39,611 bases of DNA, taken from an uncultured Granulosicoccaceae bacterium. GTDB lineage: Bacteria; Pseudomonadota; Gammaproteobacteria; CALCKW01. Below the pieces are notes generated by a model. The model was not told the origin of the DNA, did no database searches, and saw only the letters and a program-made list of their open reading frames with translations. The stretch is from assembly GCA_937925815.1 (NCBI GenBank), contig CALAMQ010000068.1, forward strand, positions 1 to 39,611, written 5' to 3'. The first letter of the stretch is position 1; the number at the start of each line of letters is the position of its first letter. Position numbers and translations under genes: made by a program. Shown here piece after piece: positions 10,428 to 19,633 of this stretch.

Positions 10428-11375
10428 TCAAGAAATGCCACGCACTTTCTTGATTAGATTATAGGCAAGTTGAATCTCTTGCGAACGCTCGGTCGCCGCC
10501 TGAACCATGTCCGCGGGCACACCCTGACCAATCAATTTGTCAGGGTGAAATTCACTGACCAATTTACGGTAGGCCCGCTTGACATTGGCATCGCTGTCTT
10601 TCTCTGAAACACCGATAGCTTGGTAGGCGGCGGCCACGGTTGCGTTCTGCGACGGTTCGCGCGGCGGATTGGCGGAACCCGCGCGGTCAGAGCTACCCCG
10701 GCTGGAGTTCGTGCGCGAACTCTTGCGTGCACGTGAGCCAAAATGGTCCTGTCCGTGTGTCATCTTGATCAAATGTTCAAGCGCGACGAATGAAAAGCCA
10801 AGTCTGCTTGCAATCTCGCGCAGTAGCTCTTCTTCTGGACCACGAAAGTCGCCGTCGGCGAGCGCCACGTCCATTAGGTAGACCAACAACAATTGGGTCA
10901 GGTGGGGAGACTTGCCCGCCGAGCGTCGAAATCGGTCGAGAGCATGAGCGACATCGAATGAGGAATCGGCACCCTGTTGAAACAGCGCGATGGCCTCGCG
11001 ACGTCGCGCGGCGGACATACCGAGTTGGTGCATAAACGCCTCGGTGTGCGAAATCTCACGCTCTGAAATTCGCCCATCGGCCTTAGCGAGTCGGCCCATG
11101 AGCTGAAACACGGTCTCAAGGAAAACTTGTTGCCGGCTCTCAGCCGCAGTGCGCGCGCGCCCGACCGGGCCAGCAGGTCGGGAACGGCCCGCATTGTGCG
11201 GCACACCAGCGCCGCCCCAGGCGCCACCGGAAAAGGCACCGCCCGGCGGTGTCGGCGGTGGACGTCTGATGAACCACACCACGATTTCCACCAATATCCA
11301 GCCAATCAGCGCACCGACCCAACTCCCGGTAGACAGGTATCCCAGCAGCGCAGCAAAGGCTTTCCAGACGATCAA
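10428..11375 (-). CDS. djlA: DnaJ-like membrane co-chaperone DjlA
   Basis: A membrane-anchored J-domain co-chaperone that stimulates DnaK. The 315 residues show the DjlA layout: an N-terminal hydrophobic anchor (FAALLGYLSTGSWVGALIGW and on to about residue 36), a Gly/Pro/Arg-rich linker, a TerB-like helical domain at about 80-205 (LMGRLAKADGRISEREI), a basic Ser-rich linker, and a C-terminal J domain from about 245 with the HPD motif in SEFHPDKLIGQG. The stop lies just upstream of the AAA-ATPase gene on the same strand, so the two may be co-transcribed. E. coli DjlA is 271 residues; the excess is in the linkers. Confidence 0.92.
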   Translation of the reverse strand: MIVWKAFAALLGYLSTGSWVGALIGWILVEIVVWFIRRPPPTPPGGAFSGGAWGGAGVPHNAGRSRPAGPVGRARTAAESRQQVFLETVFQLMGRLAKADGRISEREISHTEAFMHQLGMSAARRREAIALFQQGADSSFDVAHALDRFRRSAGKSPHLTQLLLVYLMDVALADGDFRGPEEELLREIASRLGFSFVALEHLIKMTHGQDHFGSRARKSSRTNSSRGSSDRAGSANPPREPSQNATVAAAYQAIGVSEKDSDANVKRAYRKLVSEFHPDKLIGQGVPADMVQAATERSQEIQLAYNLIKKVRGIS

Positions 11376-11602
11376 TTCTGTCCCCGTGTCTGATTAAGAG
11401 GCGTCGAATACTTCCGTTCGCCACAGCCCTTGATGCTCGCAGTTCTAATGCCAACCGATCAACTCCCAGTGCCAAGGCTTTCAAGACGTTAACGTCCACC
11501 ACTGACGTCACTGAACAAGGCCCGCAACACAGAGCCGAAAGCTTGTGTGCAAACAATTGCCAAGATCGGAGCTGGGCTGCCATCGGCTGAGACGCCGATA
11601 AG

Positions 11603-12283
11603 TCAGCGTTCGGAGAACGCCACCACCTCAACGACACCGTTGGCGAGGTGGCGCCACTGCACATGCCACTGTGCAATCTCGACCGCATAGTGGCGAGACG
11701 CGTCTGCGTGATAGGCAGGCCGTGCGTCGAATGCAAGCACCTCTGACAGCTGTTGCCGCACCGAGGCGACGTCATCACCGCAGGCCGCTTCAAGCGCCGC
11801 CTGAGCCTTGACCGACCATTCGACGACGAGCTGCTCAGGTGGTTCTGGAGCGAGCGCATTGTGTGCGTCCGGTGCCGAATCGGACCACGGCAAATAGGGT
11901 TTGATGTCAACGATGGGTGTGCCATCGAGCAGATCCCCGCCAGTCACCCGGAGGCCATCCGCCTCCACTGAGACCAGCTGCACCAGGGACAAACCAAGCG
12001 GATTCGGCCGGTGCGTCGACCGCGTCGAAAACACCCCGGTGCGCGCGTTGCCACCGAGGCGTGGCGGTCTCACGCGTGTTGAAACCCGCCCTGGTGGAAC
12101 CGCGTGGAAGAGAAACAGCAACCACACATGGCTGACGCCCTCGAGCCCTGTGAGGCCGTCAGTCCACGCCGCGTCTACCCGCACAAAAGACTCAATTGAC
12201 GGCGCCAATCCGCTCTGCCTTGGCACCGCAAATTTACCGGCGAAAGGCGATTCGACAACCGCAATCGGCGAGAGCGTGATCAC
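11603..12283 (-). CDS. trmO: tRNA (t6A37) N6-methyltransferase TrmO
   Basis: Methylates the N6 position of t6A at position 37 of threonine tRNAs, using S-adenosylmethionine. The start is set at GTG 12281-12283, giving VITLSPIAVVESPFAGKF, the conserved N-terminus; this yields 226 residues against 235 for E. coli TrmO (YaeB/TsaA). Conserved motifs follow: FAVPRQSGLAP, HVWLLFLFH, GVFSTRSTHRPNPLGLS and LLDGTPIVDIKPYLPW. The C-terminal YaeB-type domain ends with HVQWRHLANGVVEVV. It is divergent from yheS across about 107 bases. The open frame runs 44 codons further up, but that part overlaps the yheS leader and has no family match. Confidence 0.92.
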   Translation of the reverse strand: MITLSPIAVVESPFAGKFAVPRQSGLAPSIESFVRVDAAWTDGLTGLEGVSHVWLLFLFHAVPPGRVSTRVRPPRLGGNARTGVFSTRSTHRPNPLGLSLVQLVSVEADGLRVTGGDLLDGTPIVDIKPYLPWSDSAPDAHNALAPEPPEQLVVEWSVKAQAALEAACGDDVASVRQQLSEVLAFDARPAYHADASRHYAVEIAQWHVQWRHLANGVVEVVAFSER

Positions 12284-12390
12284 GATTGACCACAACCGCG
12301 ACCGCAACCGCCCGCACACTTGTACTCGACCGACACAGATCGCCCCCGTATGCTTGCGCTGATCACCGTCGCCCCCGAGCACCTGCCACA

Positions 12391-14301
12391 ATGATTCGCG
12401 CTGACAATTTGACAATCCGTCGCGGCGCTCGCGAATTGATCACAGCAGCGACTTTTGACGTGTATCCCGGCCAGCGCATGGGCTTGATCGGTGACAACGG
12501 GTCTGGCAAGAGCAGTTTGCTGGCGGCCATGTTGGGCGAGCTCGATATCGATGCGGGATCGATAAGCATACCGGCCGGTTGGGTGATTTCCCACGTCGCC
12601 CAAGAGACACCCGCCACCAGCCGCAGCGCGCTCGAATACACCCTCGACGGCGATCAACAATTGCGCGCGCTGCAAAGCGCGTTGGCGGAGGCAGAAGCGG
12701 CATCTAAGGGCGAGCGGCAAGCCGAATTGCTCGCGGCCCTCGACAACATCGACGCCTGGACTGCAGAGTCGCGCGCGCACCAACTCCTTCACGGACTCGG
12801 ATTCTCAGAGGACGATTGCGCCCGCAGTGTGCAGGATTTTTCGGGCGGTTGGCGGGTCCGGCTGAACCTCGCGCAGGCCTTGATGTGCAGGTCGGATGTG
12901 CTGCTGCTCGATGAACCAACCAACCACCTTGATATCGACGCCATTTTCTACCTCGAACGCTGGCTTTTCCAATACCCCGGCGCACTGATCGTCATCTCAC
13001 ACGACCGTGAGTTCCTCGACAGTGTTGTTGGCAAGGTCGCCCACATCGCCAACACATCGCTCACCGTGTACACCGGCAACTACAGCGAATTTGAACGTCA
13101 ACGCGCTGCACACGATGCGCAACAAGCAAGCGCCCGCGAACGCCAAGCGCGTCAACGCGAACACATGCAGGCCTTTGTCGACCGCTTCCGCGCAAAAGCT
13201 ACCAAAGCCAAACAAGCGCAAAGCCGACTCAAGGCCCTGAGTAAATTGCCAGACATCGCAGCCGCCGTGGCATCAAGCGGGTTCAGCTTCCAATTTGAAA
13301 CTCCAGAGAAAATGCCAGAGCGGCTGATGTCACTCGCGCACGCGTGCATTGCCTATGCCCCTGACCAAGATCCGTCAGCGGCTGTTTTGCAAGACATCAA
13401 TATCGCCATCAACGCCGGCAGCCGCATTGGATTGATCGGCGCAAATGGCGCCGGCAAATCCACATTGATTAAAGCCTTGGCAGGCGACGCGAACTTGTGT
13501 TTAGTCGACGGCACGCGCGACCTGCACATGCACACAAAAATCGGTTACTTCGCACAACACCAGCTCGAACAACTGCACGACGACGAAACACCCGTAGAAC
13601 ACCTAAAGCGCCTCGACCCAAGCGCGTCTGAATCGCAACTGCGCGGCTACGTTGGCCGCTTCGGTTTCAGCCATGACCGGGCACTGTCTGTCGTCGGCCC
13701 CTTTTCAGGTGGCGAGCGTGCACGCTTGGCGCTGGCGATGCTGATTTACCAAAAACCCAACGTGTTGTTGCTAGACGAGCCAACCAACCACCTCGACCTC
13801 ATGGCGCGCGAGGCGCTGGCACTGGCGCTGCAGGGGTTCGCCGGCGCGTTAATAGTGATTTCACACGACCGACATCTGCTGCGCGCGTGTTGTGATGAAT
13901 TCATGTTGGTCGACAACTGCCGTGCGAATCCGTGGGACGCAGACCTCGACGCGTTCGCAACGTGGCTCAGCGAACGCAACACAAAGCCCAAACAATCGAT
14001 TCAAGCACCCAACGCGTCGCTGTCAAAACGCGATGCCCGGCGCGACGCGGCGCAGCTTAGGGCACGCGCGCAACCGCTTATGCGCAAGATCTCGGCGATC
14101 GAGACCGCCCTGGAGCGCGCGCAGAACACCCTTTCCGCAGTGCAACAAAAACTCGCAGACCCGTCCTTGTACGACGCCGGCAACAGCGACACGCTGCGGG
14201 ATCTCTCTGCACAAGACAACATCCTGCGGGCTGAAATCGACGAGCTCGAAACGCAATGGATGACACTGCAAGAAGAGCTCGAAGCGCTGAATCAGTCCTG
14301 A
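12391..14301 (+). CDS. yheS: ABC-F ATPase YheS
   Basis: A ribosome-associated ABC-F protein without membrane domains. The 636 residues match E. coli YheS (637) in length and motif wording. The first ATPase domain has GDNGSGKS at 34-41, FSGGWRVRLNLAQAL and LLLDEPTNHLDIDA. The interdomain linker contains DRFRAKATKAKQAQSRLK. The second domain has GANGAGKS, FSGGERARLALAM and LLLDEPTNHLDLMA. A charged C-terminal coiled coil spans about residues 560-636. The start is ATG 12391 (MIRADNLTIRRGARELI); the frame is open 35 codons upstream, but only this start matches the family. ABC-F proteins act at the ribosomal E site to resolve or tune translation. Confidence 0.93.
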   Translation: MIRADNLTIRRGARELITAATFDVYPGQRMGLIGDNGSGKSSLLAAMLGELDIDAGSISIPAGWVISHVAQETPATSRSALEYTLDGDQQLRALQSALAEAEAASKGERQAELLAALDNIDAWTAESRAHQLLHGLGFSEDDCARSVQDFSGGWRVRLNLAQALMCRSDVLLLDEPTNHLDIDAIFYLERWLFQYPGALIVISHDREFLDSVVGKVAHIANTSLTVYTGNYSEFERQRAAHDAQQASARERQARQREHMQAFVDRFRAKATKAKQAQSRLKALSKLPDIAAAVASSGFSFQFETPEKMPERLMSLAHACIAYAPDQDPSAAVLQDINIAINAGSRIGLIGANGAGKSTLIKALAGDANLCLVDGTRDLHMHTKIGYFAQHQLEQLHDDETPVEHLKRLDPSASESQLRGYVGRFGFSHDRALSVVGPFSGGERARLALAMLIYQKPNVLLLDEPTNHLDLMAREALALALQGFAGALIVISHDRHLLRACCDEFMLVDNCRANPWDADLDAFATWLSERNTKPKQSIQAPNASLSKRDARRDAAQLRARAQPLMRKISAIETALERAQNTLSAVQQKLADPSLYDAGNSDTLRDLSAQDNILRAEIDELETQWMTLQEELEALNQS

Positions 14302-14427
14302 GCACCAAACTGATCTTCGAGCTGAGCTTGATACGTTCCAAGGAATTGTGCTCGAATCATAGCTTGAATGAATCAGTGCGAGCCGCCCGAGCCTCGCCAA
14401 CTCCAACCGAATGAGTTTTCAAAACCC

Positions 14428-15522
14428 ATGACATCCGGCCCTAACGTTGACGCATTCGTCGAGTTCGAGCGTGTGCAGAAAAGCTACGACGGCGAGTCGC
14501 TGGTGGTAAAAGATCTCAATCTCAGCATCGGCAAAGGCGAGTTCCTGACGATGCTCGGGCCCTCGGGTTCAGGTAAAACAACCTGCCTGATGATGTTGGC
14601 CGGGTTCGAGACTGCGACGCACGGCGAGATCCGCCTCAACGGCCGAGGCATCAATAACATCCCCCCGCACAAGCGCGGGATCGGCATGGTGTTTCAAAAC
14701 TACGCGCTCTTCCCGCACATGTCGGTGAACGAGAACCTCGCCTTCCCGCTGCAAGTTCGCGGCCTGTCGAAGTCGGAGACCGAGTCCAAAGTAAAACGCG
14801 CACTCGACATGGTGCAGATGGGCGCCTTCGGCAACCGCCGCCCGGCTCAGCTCTCTGGCGGTCAGCAGCAGCGTATCGCCGTTGCTCGAGCACTGGTATT
14901 CGACCCCGAGCTCGTGCTGATGGATGAACCCCTGGGTGCGCTCGATAAGCAACTGCGTGAGCAGATGCAATACGAGATCAAGCACATTCATGAGAATCTG
15001 GGTGTCACCGTGGTCTATGTCACGCACGATCAATCCGAAGCGCTAACCATGTCGGACCGCATCGCGGTGTTCAATGACGGTGTGATCCAGCAGCTGGCCG
15101 ACCCCGAGACGCTGTACGAGCGACCAGACAATTCTTTCTGCGCACAATTCATTGGCGAGAACAACAAACTCGGCGGCAAGGTCATCGCAATTGACGGCGA
15201 CACTGCCACAGTTGAATTTGATGACGGCGCGACCTGCAAGGCCCTGGCTTGCAATTGCGAGGGCGTCGGTGAACGCAGTTTGCTGTCTATCCGACCCGAG
15301 CGGGTCAAGATCGAATCCAGCCAAACGCCGGACTCAGTCAGCGCTCGCGTTCTAGAACTGATTTACCTCGGCGACCACATCCGCTGCCGCATGGATGTGC
15401 ACGGCCACAACGGTTTTATCGTCAAAGTGCCGAACTCCGCCGGTCACGCACAAATGAACGTCGGTGAGACGGTCAACTTGACGTGGGAGCGCGAGGATTG
15501 CCGCGCGCTCGATGTTATCTGA
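14428..15522 (+). CDS. potA: ABC importer ATPase, PotA type
   Basis: Energises the adjacent PotD/PotB/PotC-type importer by ATP hydrolysis. It has Walker A GPSGSGKTT, Q-loop FQNYALFPHMSV, signature LSGGQQQR, Walker B VLMDEPLGALD, the H-loop VTHDQSEAL and a C-terminal TOBE region from about residue 250. The chosen start at 14428 gives 364 residues; an in-frame ATG at 14368 would add 20 residues, and neither has a strong ribosome site. It is first of four genes potA-potD-potB-potC. The subclass covers spermidine/putrescine and related cation importers. The location beside gmaS, mgs and tmm leaves open a substrate other than polyamines. Confidence 0.85.
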   Translation: MTSGPNVDAFVEFERVQKSYDGESLVVKDLNLSIGKGEFLTMLGPSGSGKTTCLMMLAGFETATHGEIRLNGRGINNIPPHKRGIGMVFQNYALFPHMSVNENLAFPLQVRGLSKSETESKVKRALDMVQMGAFGNRRPAQLSGGQQQRIAVARALVFDPELVLMDEPLGALDKQLREQMQYEIKHIHENLGVTVVYVTHDQSEALTMSDRIAVFNDGVIQQLADPETLYERPDNSFCAQFIGENNKLGGKVIAIDGDTATVEFDDGATCKALACNCEGVGERSLLSIRPERVKIESSQTPDSVSARVLELIYLGDHIRCRMDVHGHNGFIVKVPNSAGHAQMNVGETVNLTWEREDCRALDVI

Positions 15523-15602
15523 TTAGTTTTTCGTGACGAAGCAGGTAGCGCCTAAACCCCGGGGGCCTGCCTTGCAACATAAATTCCGAGGGTGACAAAA
15601 GG

Positions 15603-16691
15603 ATGGGAAACACCATGAAACTAAAACAACTCGCCTTTGGCGTCGCCACAGCTATAACAGCGGTGTCAGCAGCACAAGCCGCAGAATCTATCACCGTCGT
15701 CTCTTGGGGCGGTGCATACACCAAGTCGCAAGTGGAGGCATACCACAAGCCGTGGATGGCAGAGACTGGCAATACCATTATCTCCGAGGACTACAACGGT
15801 GGTCTGTCTGAGGTGAAGTCTCAGGTTGAAGCTGGCAACGTCAAGTGGAACGTCCTCGACGTCGAGTACTCAGACGCTGTGCGCGGGTGCGACGAAGGTC
15901 TGCTCGAGCCGATTGATCACTCCATCTTGCCAGCCGCCCCAGATGGCACCGCTGCTATTGACGATTTCATTGAAGGCGCGCTGCCAGAGTGTGCAGTCTC
16001 TAATATTGTTTGGTCGACCATCTTCGCCTACGACACCACCAAGACCTCCGGCGTTGAAGGCATTGCTGACTTCTTCGACCTTGAGAAATTTCCAGGCAAG
16101 CGCGGCATCCGCAAGAACCCCAAGGCCAACCTCGAAATGGCACTGATGGCTGACGGCGTTGCCGCTGGCGACGTCTATGACATGCTCGAGACTCCAGAAG
16201 GCATCGACCGCGCGTTTGCCAAGCTCGACTCCATCAAAAGCGAAGTTGTCTGGTGGGAAGCCGGTGCACAGCCACCGCAGCTCTTGGCTGACGGCGAAGT
16301 GATCATGACCACCGCGTACAATGGCCGGATTTTCAACGCCGCTGCGGGCGAGGGCCAGCCGTTTGAAGTGAACTGGGACGGCCAGATCCTCGACTTCGAC
16401 TTGTGGGTCATTCCCAAGGGCGCGCCTAACATGGAAGCGACACTCGACTTCATTGCCTTCTCAACTGACACCCAGCGCCTCGCTGACCAGGCGAGCTGGA
16501 TTGCCTACGGCCCGGCACGCAAGTCATCTGGTGCTCTCGTTGGACTCTACAACGACGGCAAAACTGAAATGGCGCCGCACATGCCAACAGCTGAAGCCAA
16601 CCTCGGCAACGCATTGGTCAACAACTTTGAATTCTGGGCAGACAACCAGGATGAGTTGAACGAGCGTTTCAACGCGTGGCTCGCACTCTGA
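15603..16691 (+). CDS. potD: Periplasmic solute-binding protein, PotD type
   Basis: Captures the substrate of the Pot-type importer in the periplasm. A signal peptide (MKLKQLAFGVATAITAVSAA, cleaved near AQA-AE) is followed by a family-1 extracellular solute-binding fold beginning ITVVSWGGAYTKSQVEAYHK. The frame allows ATG at 15603 (GAGGG upstream at 8 bases) or at 15615 (AGGA upstream); the latter gives the more usual signal peptide. Length, 358-362 residues, fits PotD-like proteins. SWGGAY at the N-terminus is typical of a broad polyamine/organic-amine binding group rather than of classical E. coli PotD, so the ligand is uncertain. Confidence 0.83.
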   Translation: MGNTMKLKQLAFGVATAITAVSAAQAAESITVVSWGGAYTKSQVEAYHKPWMAETGNTIISEDYNGGLSEVKSQVEAGNVKWNVLDVEYSDAVRGCDEGLLEPIDHSILPAAPDGTAAIDDFIEGALPECAVSNIVWSTIFAYDTTKTSGVEGIADFFDLEKFPGKRGIRKNPKANLEMALMADGVAAGDVYDMLETPEGIDRAFAKLDSIKSEVVWWEAGAQPPQLLADGEVIMTTAYNGRIFNAAAGEGQPFEVNWDGQILDFDLWVIPKGAPNMEATLDFIAFSTDTQRLADQASWIAYGPARKSSGALVGLYNDGKTEMAPHMPTAEANLGNALVNNFEFWADNQDELNERFNAWLAL

Positions 16692-16714
16692 TCACACACT
16701 GTTGATCAGTTGGA

Positions 16715-16737
16715 CGGGCCGCCTCTCGCGCGGCCCG
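16715..16737 (+). terminator. Intercistronic hairpin after potD
   Basis: A perfect eight-base-pair GC stem, CGGGCCGC at 16715-16722 and GCGGCCCG at 16730-16737, with a seven-base loop, lies between potD and potB. There is no T-tract, so it is more likely an mRNA-stabilising or attenuating hairpin that favours the binding-protein message than a full terminator. Confidence 0.55.
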
Positions 16738-16786
16738 CTCCTCTGGCTGGCATGTAGCCCACAGAACATCACAACAGAAGTTTTGC

Positions 16787-18040
16787 ATGAGCGACACACA
16801 CAACGCGCCCGTCATTGCAGCTGACGGCACACCGCTTAAAGCACGGCTCGCACGCGCTCTCTTCAGACGCAAACTCGACGCCTTTTTGCTGGTGTCACCG
16901 CTGCTGGTGTTTTTGCTTGTGTTTTTTCTTGCGCCCATTGGATGGTTTTTGTCCAAGGGTTTCCACGACGACCTCTTCTCCACTGAGATGCCCAACACCT
17001 CAGCTGTGTTGGCTGACTGGGACGGTACAACTGAACCCACCGAAGCGCACTACGCGGCGCTGGTGACAGACTTGGTCGAGACGCGAAAGACTCGGACCAT
17101 CGGCAAAGTCGCAACGCGCGTCAATCGCGAGCTATCCGGATCGCGCTCACTGTTCACTTCGACCGCACGCAAGGCGGCAAAGATGGAGGCGCCGTTTAAA
17201 GACGCGCTGATCAAAACCAAAAAAGACTGGGGTGAAATCGCGGTTTGGCAAGCGATGAAAGCAGCATCGCGCACGTTCACCATTGGCTATTACGCCAATG
17301 CCCTCGACCGGCGCCAGCTCGCGGACGGTTCAGTCGTCGCACAACCCGAAGAGCGGCGGATCCACGTCAAACTGTTGATCAGAACGCTCGAAATTTCTTT
17401 TCAAGTGACACTGTATTGCTTGTTGCTCGGGTACCCAATTGCCTACCTGCTGGCAACCCTACCCAACCGCACGTCCAATCTTTTGATGATTCTGGTACTG
17501 CTGCCGTTCTGGACCTCAATTTTGGTGCGCACCACCGCTTGGATTGCAATGCTGCAGTCTCAGGGCGTACTAAACGACGTCTTTGTGTTTCTCGGTGTAA
17601 CACCAGACGAGGCCCGATTCTCACTGATTTATAACAAGCTTGGCACCCTCATTGCCATGACCCATATCTTGCTGCCGTTCATGGTCCTACCGTTGTATTC
17701 GGTCATGAAAGGCATCCCACCGTCTTACGTGCGCGCGGCGAAGAGCCTCGGCGCAACTAACTGGACGGCGTTTTGGCGTGTCTACGCGCCGCAAACAGTA
17801 CCCGGCATTGGCGCGGGTGCCATTCTGGTGTTCATTGTTGCCATTGGCTATTACATCACTCCCGCACTGGTGGGCGGCCAAGACGGTCAGATGATTTCCA
17901 ACTTCATTGATTTCCACATGCGCCGGTCACTCAACTGGAACCTCGCCGCAGCACTGGGCACGGTCTTGCTCTTGGTGGTGCTCACGCTCTACTGGGTGTA
18001 CGACCGAGTGGTTGGCATCGACAACATGAAGCTGGGCTAA
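16787..18040 (+). CDS. potB: ABC importer permease, PotB type, with long periplasmic insertion
   Basis: One of two inner-membrane channel subunits of the Pot-type importer. The first membrane segment is near residues 33-53 (FLLVSPLLVFLLVFFLAPIG). A hydrophilic stretch of about 145 residues (55-198) follows, then the usual MetI-type permease core with segments from about 201 to 405. The cytoplasmic EAA-type loop is visible as YVRAAKSLGATNWTAFWRVY. At 417 residues it is well above E. coli PotB (about 285), and the excess is the insertion. It is followed by potC after three bases, so the two are coupled. Confidence 0.85.
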   Translation: MSDTHNAPVIAADGTPLKARLARALFRRKLDAFLLVSPLLVFLLVFFLAPIGWFLSKGFHDDLFSTEMPNTSAVLADWDGTTEPTEAHYAALVTDLVETRKTRTIGKVATRVNRELSGSRSLFTSTARKAAKMEAPFKDALIKTKKDWGEIAVWQAMKAASRTFTIGYYANALDRRQLADGSVVAQPEERRIHVKLLIRTLEISFQVTLYCLLLGYPIAYLLATLPNRTSNLLMILVLLPFWTSILVRTTAWIAMLQSQGVLNDVFVFLGVTPDEARFSLIYNKLGTLIAMTHILLPFMVLPLYSVMKGIPPSYVRAAKSLGATNWTAFWRVYAPQTVPGIGAGAILVFIVAIGYYITPALVGGQDGQMISNFIDFHMRRSLNWNLAAALGTVLLLVVLTLYWVYDRVVGIDNMKLG

Positions 18041-18043
18041 CTG

Positions 18044-18952
18044 ATGAGCGGACTCCCCTCCTATGCCGGCTTCGGCGAGCGCGTTTGGTATTACACCTTC
18101 AGGGCGATTTGCGCAGTCATTTTTCTGTTTTTGATTACACCAATCTTGGTTGTGATCCCGCTGAGCTTTAACGTCGAGCCCTATTTCAGCTTCACTCCGG
18201 GTATGTTGAGCCTCAAGGCTGAAGCCTTCTCTACCCGTTGGTACCTCGACATCTTGCAAAATGGCATGGCCAACCCCGATGCCACAACTGGTTGGTGGGC
18301 CGACGCTTGGAACAATTCGCAGTGGGTGCGCTCCATGCGCAACAGCTTTTATATTGGTGTGTTATCCACGCTCGTATCAACTGCACTCGGCACACTCGCC
18401 GCTGTGGGCTTGAGCCGCTCAGAGATGCCTTACAAGAATGCCATTATGGCGACGTTGATCTCACCGATGATCGTGCCGTTGGTCATCACCGCAGCAGGGT
18501 CGTTTTACGCCTTTAGCCAATTCAACCTCGCCTACACCTACACGGGATTAATCCTCGCGCACGCGGTGCTAGGCATCCCCTTTGTCATTATTACAGTCAC
18601 CGCGACACTGGTTGGATTCGATCAGAGCCTGGTACGTGCGGCGCAAAGCATGGGCGCAAGCCCCGTGCGCACATTTTTCAAAGTGCAGATGCCGCTGATT
18701 CTGCCTGGCGTCATTTCAGGTGCGCTTTTCGCGTTCATCACTAGCTTTGATGAAGTGGTGGTGGTGATCCAAATGGCAGCGGCGGAACAACGCACCATCC
18801 CACGGCAGATGTTCTCTGGCATTCGCGAGCAAATCAGCCCAACCATTCTTGCCGTGGCGACAGTCTTGGTGGTGATTTCAATCGCATTGCTGGCGACACT
18901 CGAATTGTTGAGACGCCGCTCGGAGCGCCTGCGCGGGCTCTCTGCAAGCTGA
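18044..18952 (+). CDS. potC: ABC importer permease, PotC type
   Basis: Second channel subunit of the Pot-type importer. The 302 residues contain an N-terminal membrane segment (AVIFLFLITPILVVIPLSF) and a periplasmic loop to about residue 100. The MetI core includes the EAA-type loop SLVRAAQSMGASPVRTFFKV and a closing segment ILAVATVLVVISIALLATLE. The ATG at 18044 lies three bases after the potB stop. It is the last clear gene of the potADBC unit. Length and motifs are normal for the family. Confidence 0.87.
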   Translation: MSGLPSYAGFGERVWYYTFRAICAVIFLFLITPILVVIPLSFNVEPYFSFTPGMLSLKAEAFSTRWYLDILQNGMANPDATTGWWADAWNNSQWVRSMRNSFYIGVLSTLVSTALGTLAAVGLSRSEMPYKNAIMATLISPMIVPLVITAAGSFYAFSQFNLAYTYTGLILAHAVLGIPFVIITVTATLVGFDQSLVRAAQSMGASPVRTFFKVQMPLILPGVISGALFAFITSFDEVVVVIQMAAAEQRTIPRQMFSGIREQISPTILAVATVLVVISIALLATLELLRRRSERLRGLSAS

Positions 18953-19090
18953 CACCAAACCCGGTGAGAAATGTCACCGTTCACCCAAGCCAGCGCTTGG
19001 GCCACGATCAACGCTGGCGCGTTTCCTGCGATCGCTTAAGACTGACAGTTGCACGGATGCAACCAGATCGCTAGCCAGGACGGTAAACGC

Positions 19091-19561
19091 GTGTTTGAAC
19101 AGACCAGTAAGCTCGGCACAAATGCCGGCAAGCCCACTCTCGTAGCCCTCGGAGCTAGTGCCATGATCGCGGCTGCGCTGCTGCTGCCGAAAGGCGATCT
19201 GCACCGCGCAGCGGCAATAACAACGCAGGCAAACGCATCTCAACCCGCCTCTGCGGCACTGATGGCAGGCAATACGCTGCAGGTTGAGACGCGCCTAGGC
19301 GACGCCAGCGCCCCCGCATTTTATTCGGTGTGTCACGGCTTCTCTGCCACGCACAACACCGAGTCGCCCTATCAGATCGACTACTCCAATTGCCCGATAA
19401 AACGCACACAGGTGGTGGAGCACGAGCGCTTCAGTCTGACCCTGCCAGAGTCGGTTGAGACCGTGTTGATCGAGGTATGGCCACTGCAGCGCGTCGAGCA
19501 AGCCCGTTATATCCTCACAACCCCAGCGGCTCTGCAACGCGATGGTCTAGACCTGCGATAG
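19091..19561 (+). CDS. Unrecognised small protein with one membrane segment
   Basis: No family recognised. The chosen GTG start at 19091 (VFEQTSKLG) has AGGA ten bases upstream and gives 156 residues; a TTG at 19049 would add 14. One hydrophobic stretch (LVALGASAMIAAALLLP, about residues 17-33) could be an uncleaved anchor or a signal peptide. The remainder is soluble, with two cysteines (YSVCHGF and SNCPIK) about 23 residues apart that could form a periplasmic disulfide. It is 138 bases downstream of potC and converges with gmaS. Whether it belongs to the importer operon is not known, and it could be a spurious frame. Confidence 0.5.
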   Translation: MFEQTSKLGTNAGKPTLVALGASAMIAAALLLPKGDLHRAAAITTQANASQPASAALMAGNTLQVETRLGDASAPAFYSVCHGFSATHNTESPYQIDYSNCPIKRTQVVEHERFSLTLPESVETVLIEVWPLQRVEQARYILTTPAALQRDGLDLR

Positions 19562-19633
19562 CACCACCGGTTGGTGGGCATGCCGACCTACCAGAACCCA
19601 GATCGGGGCATACGAGCTGAACGTGGCGCCCGG

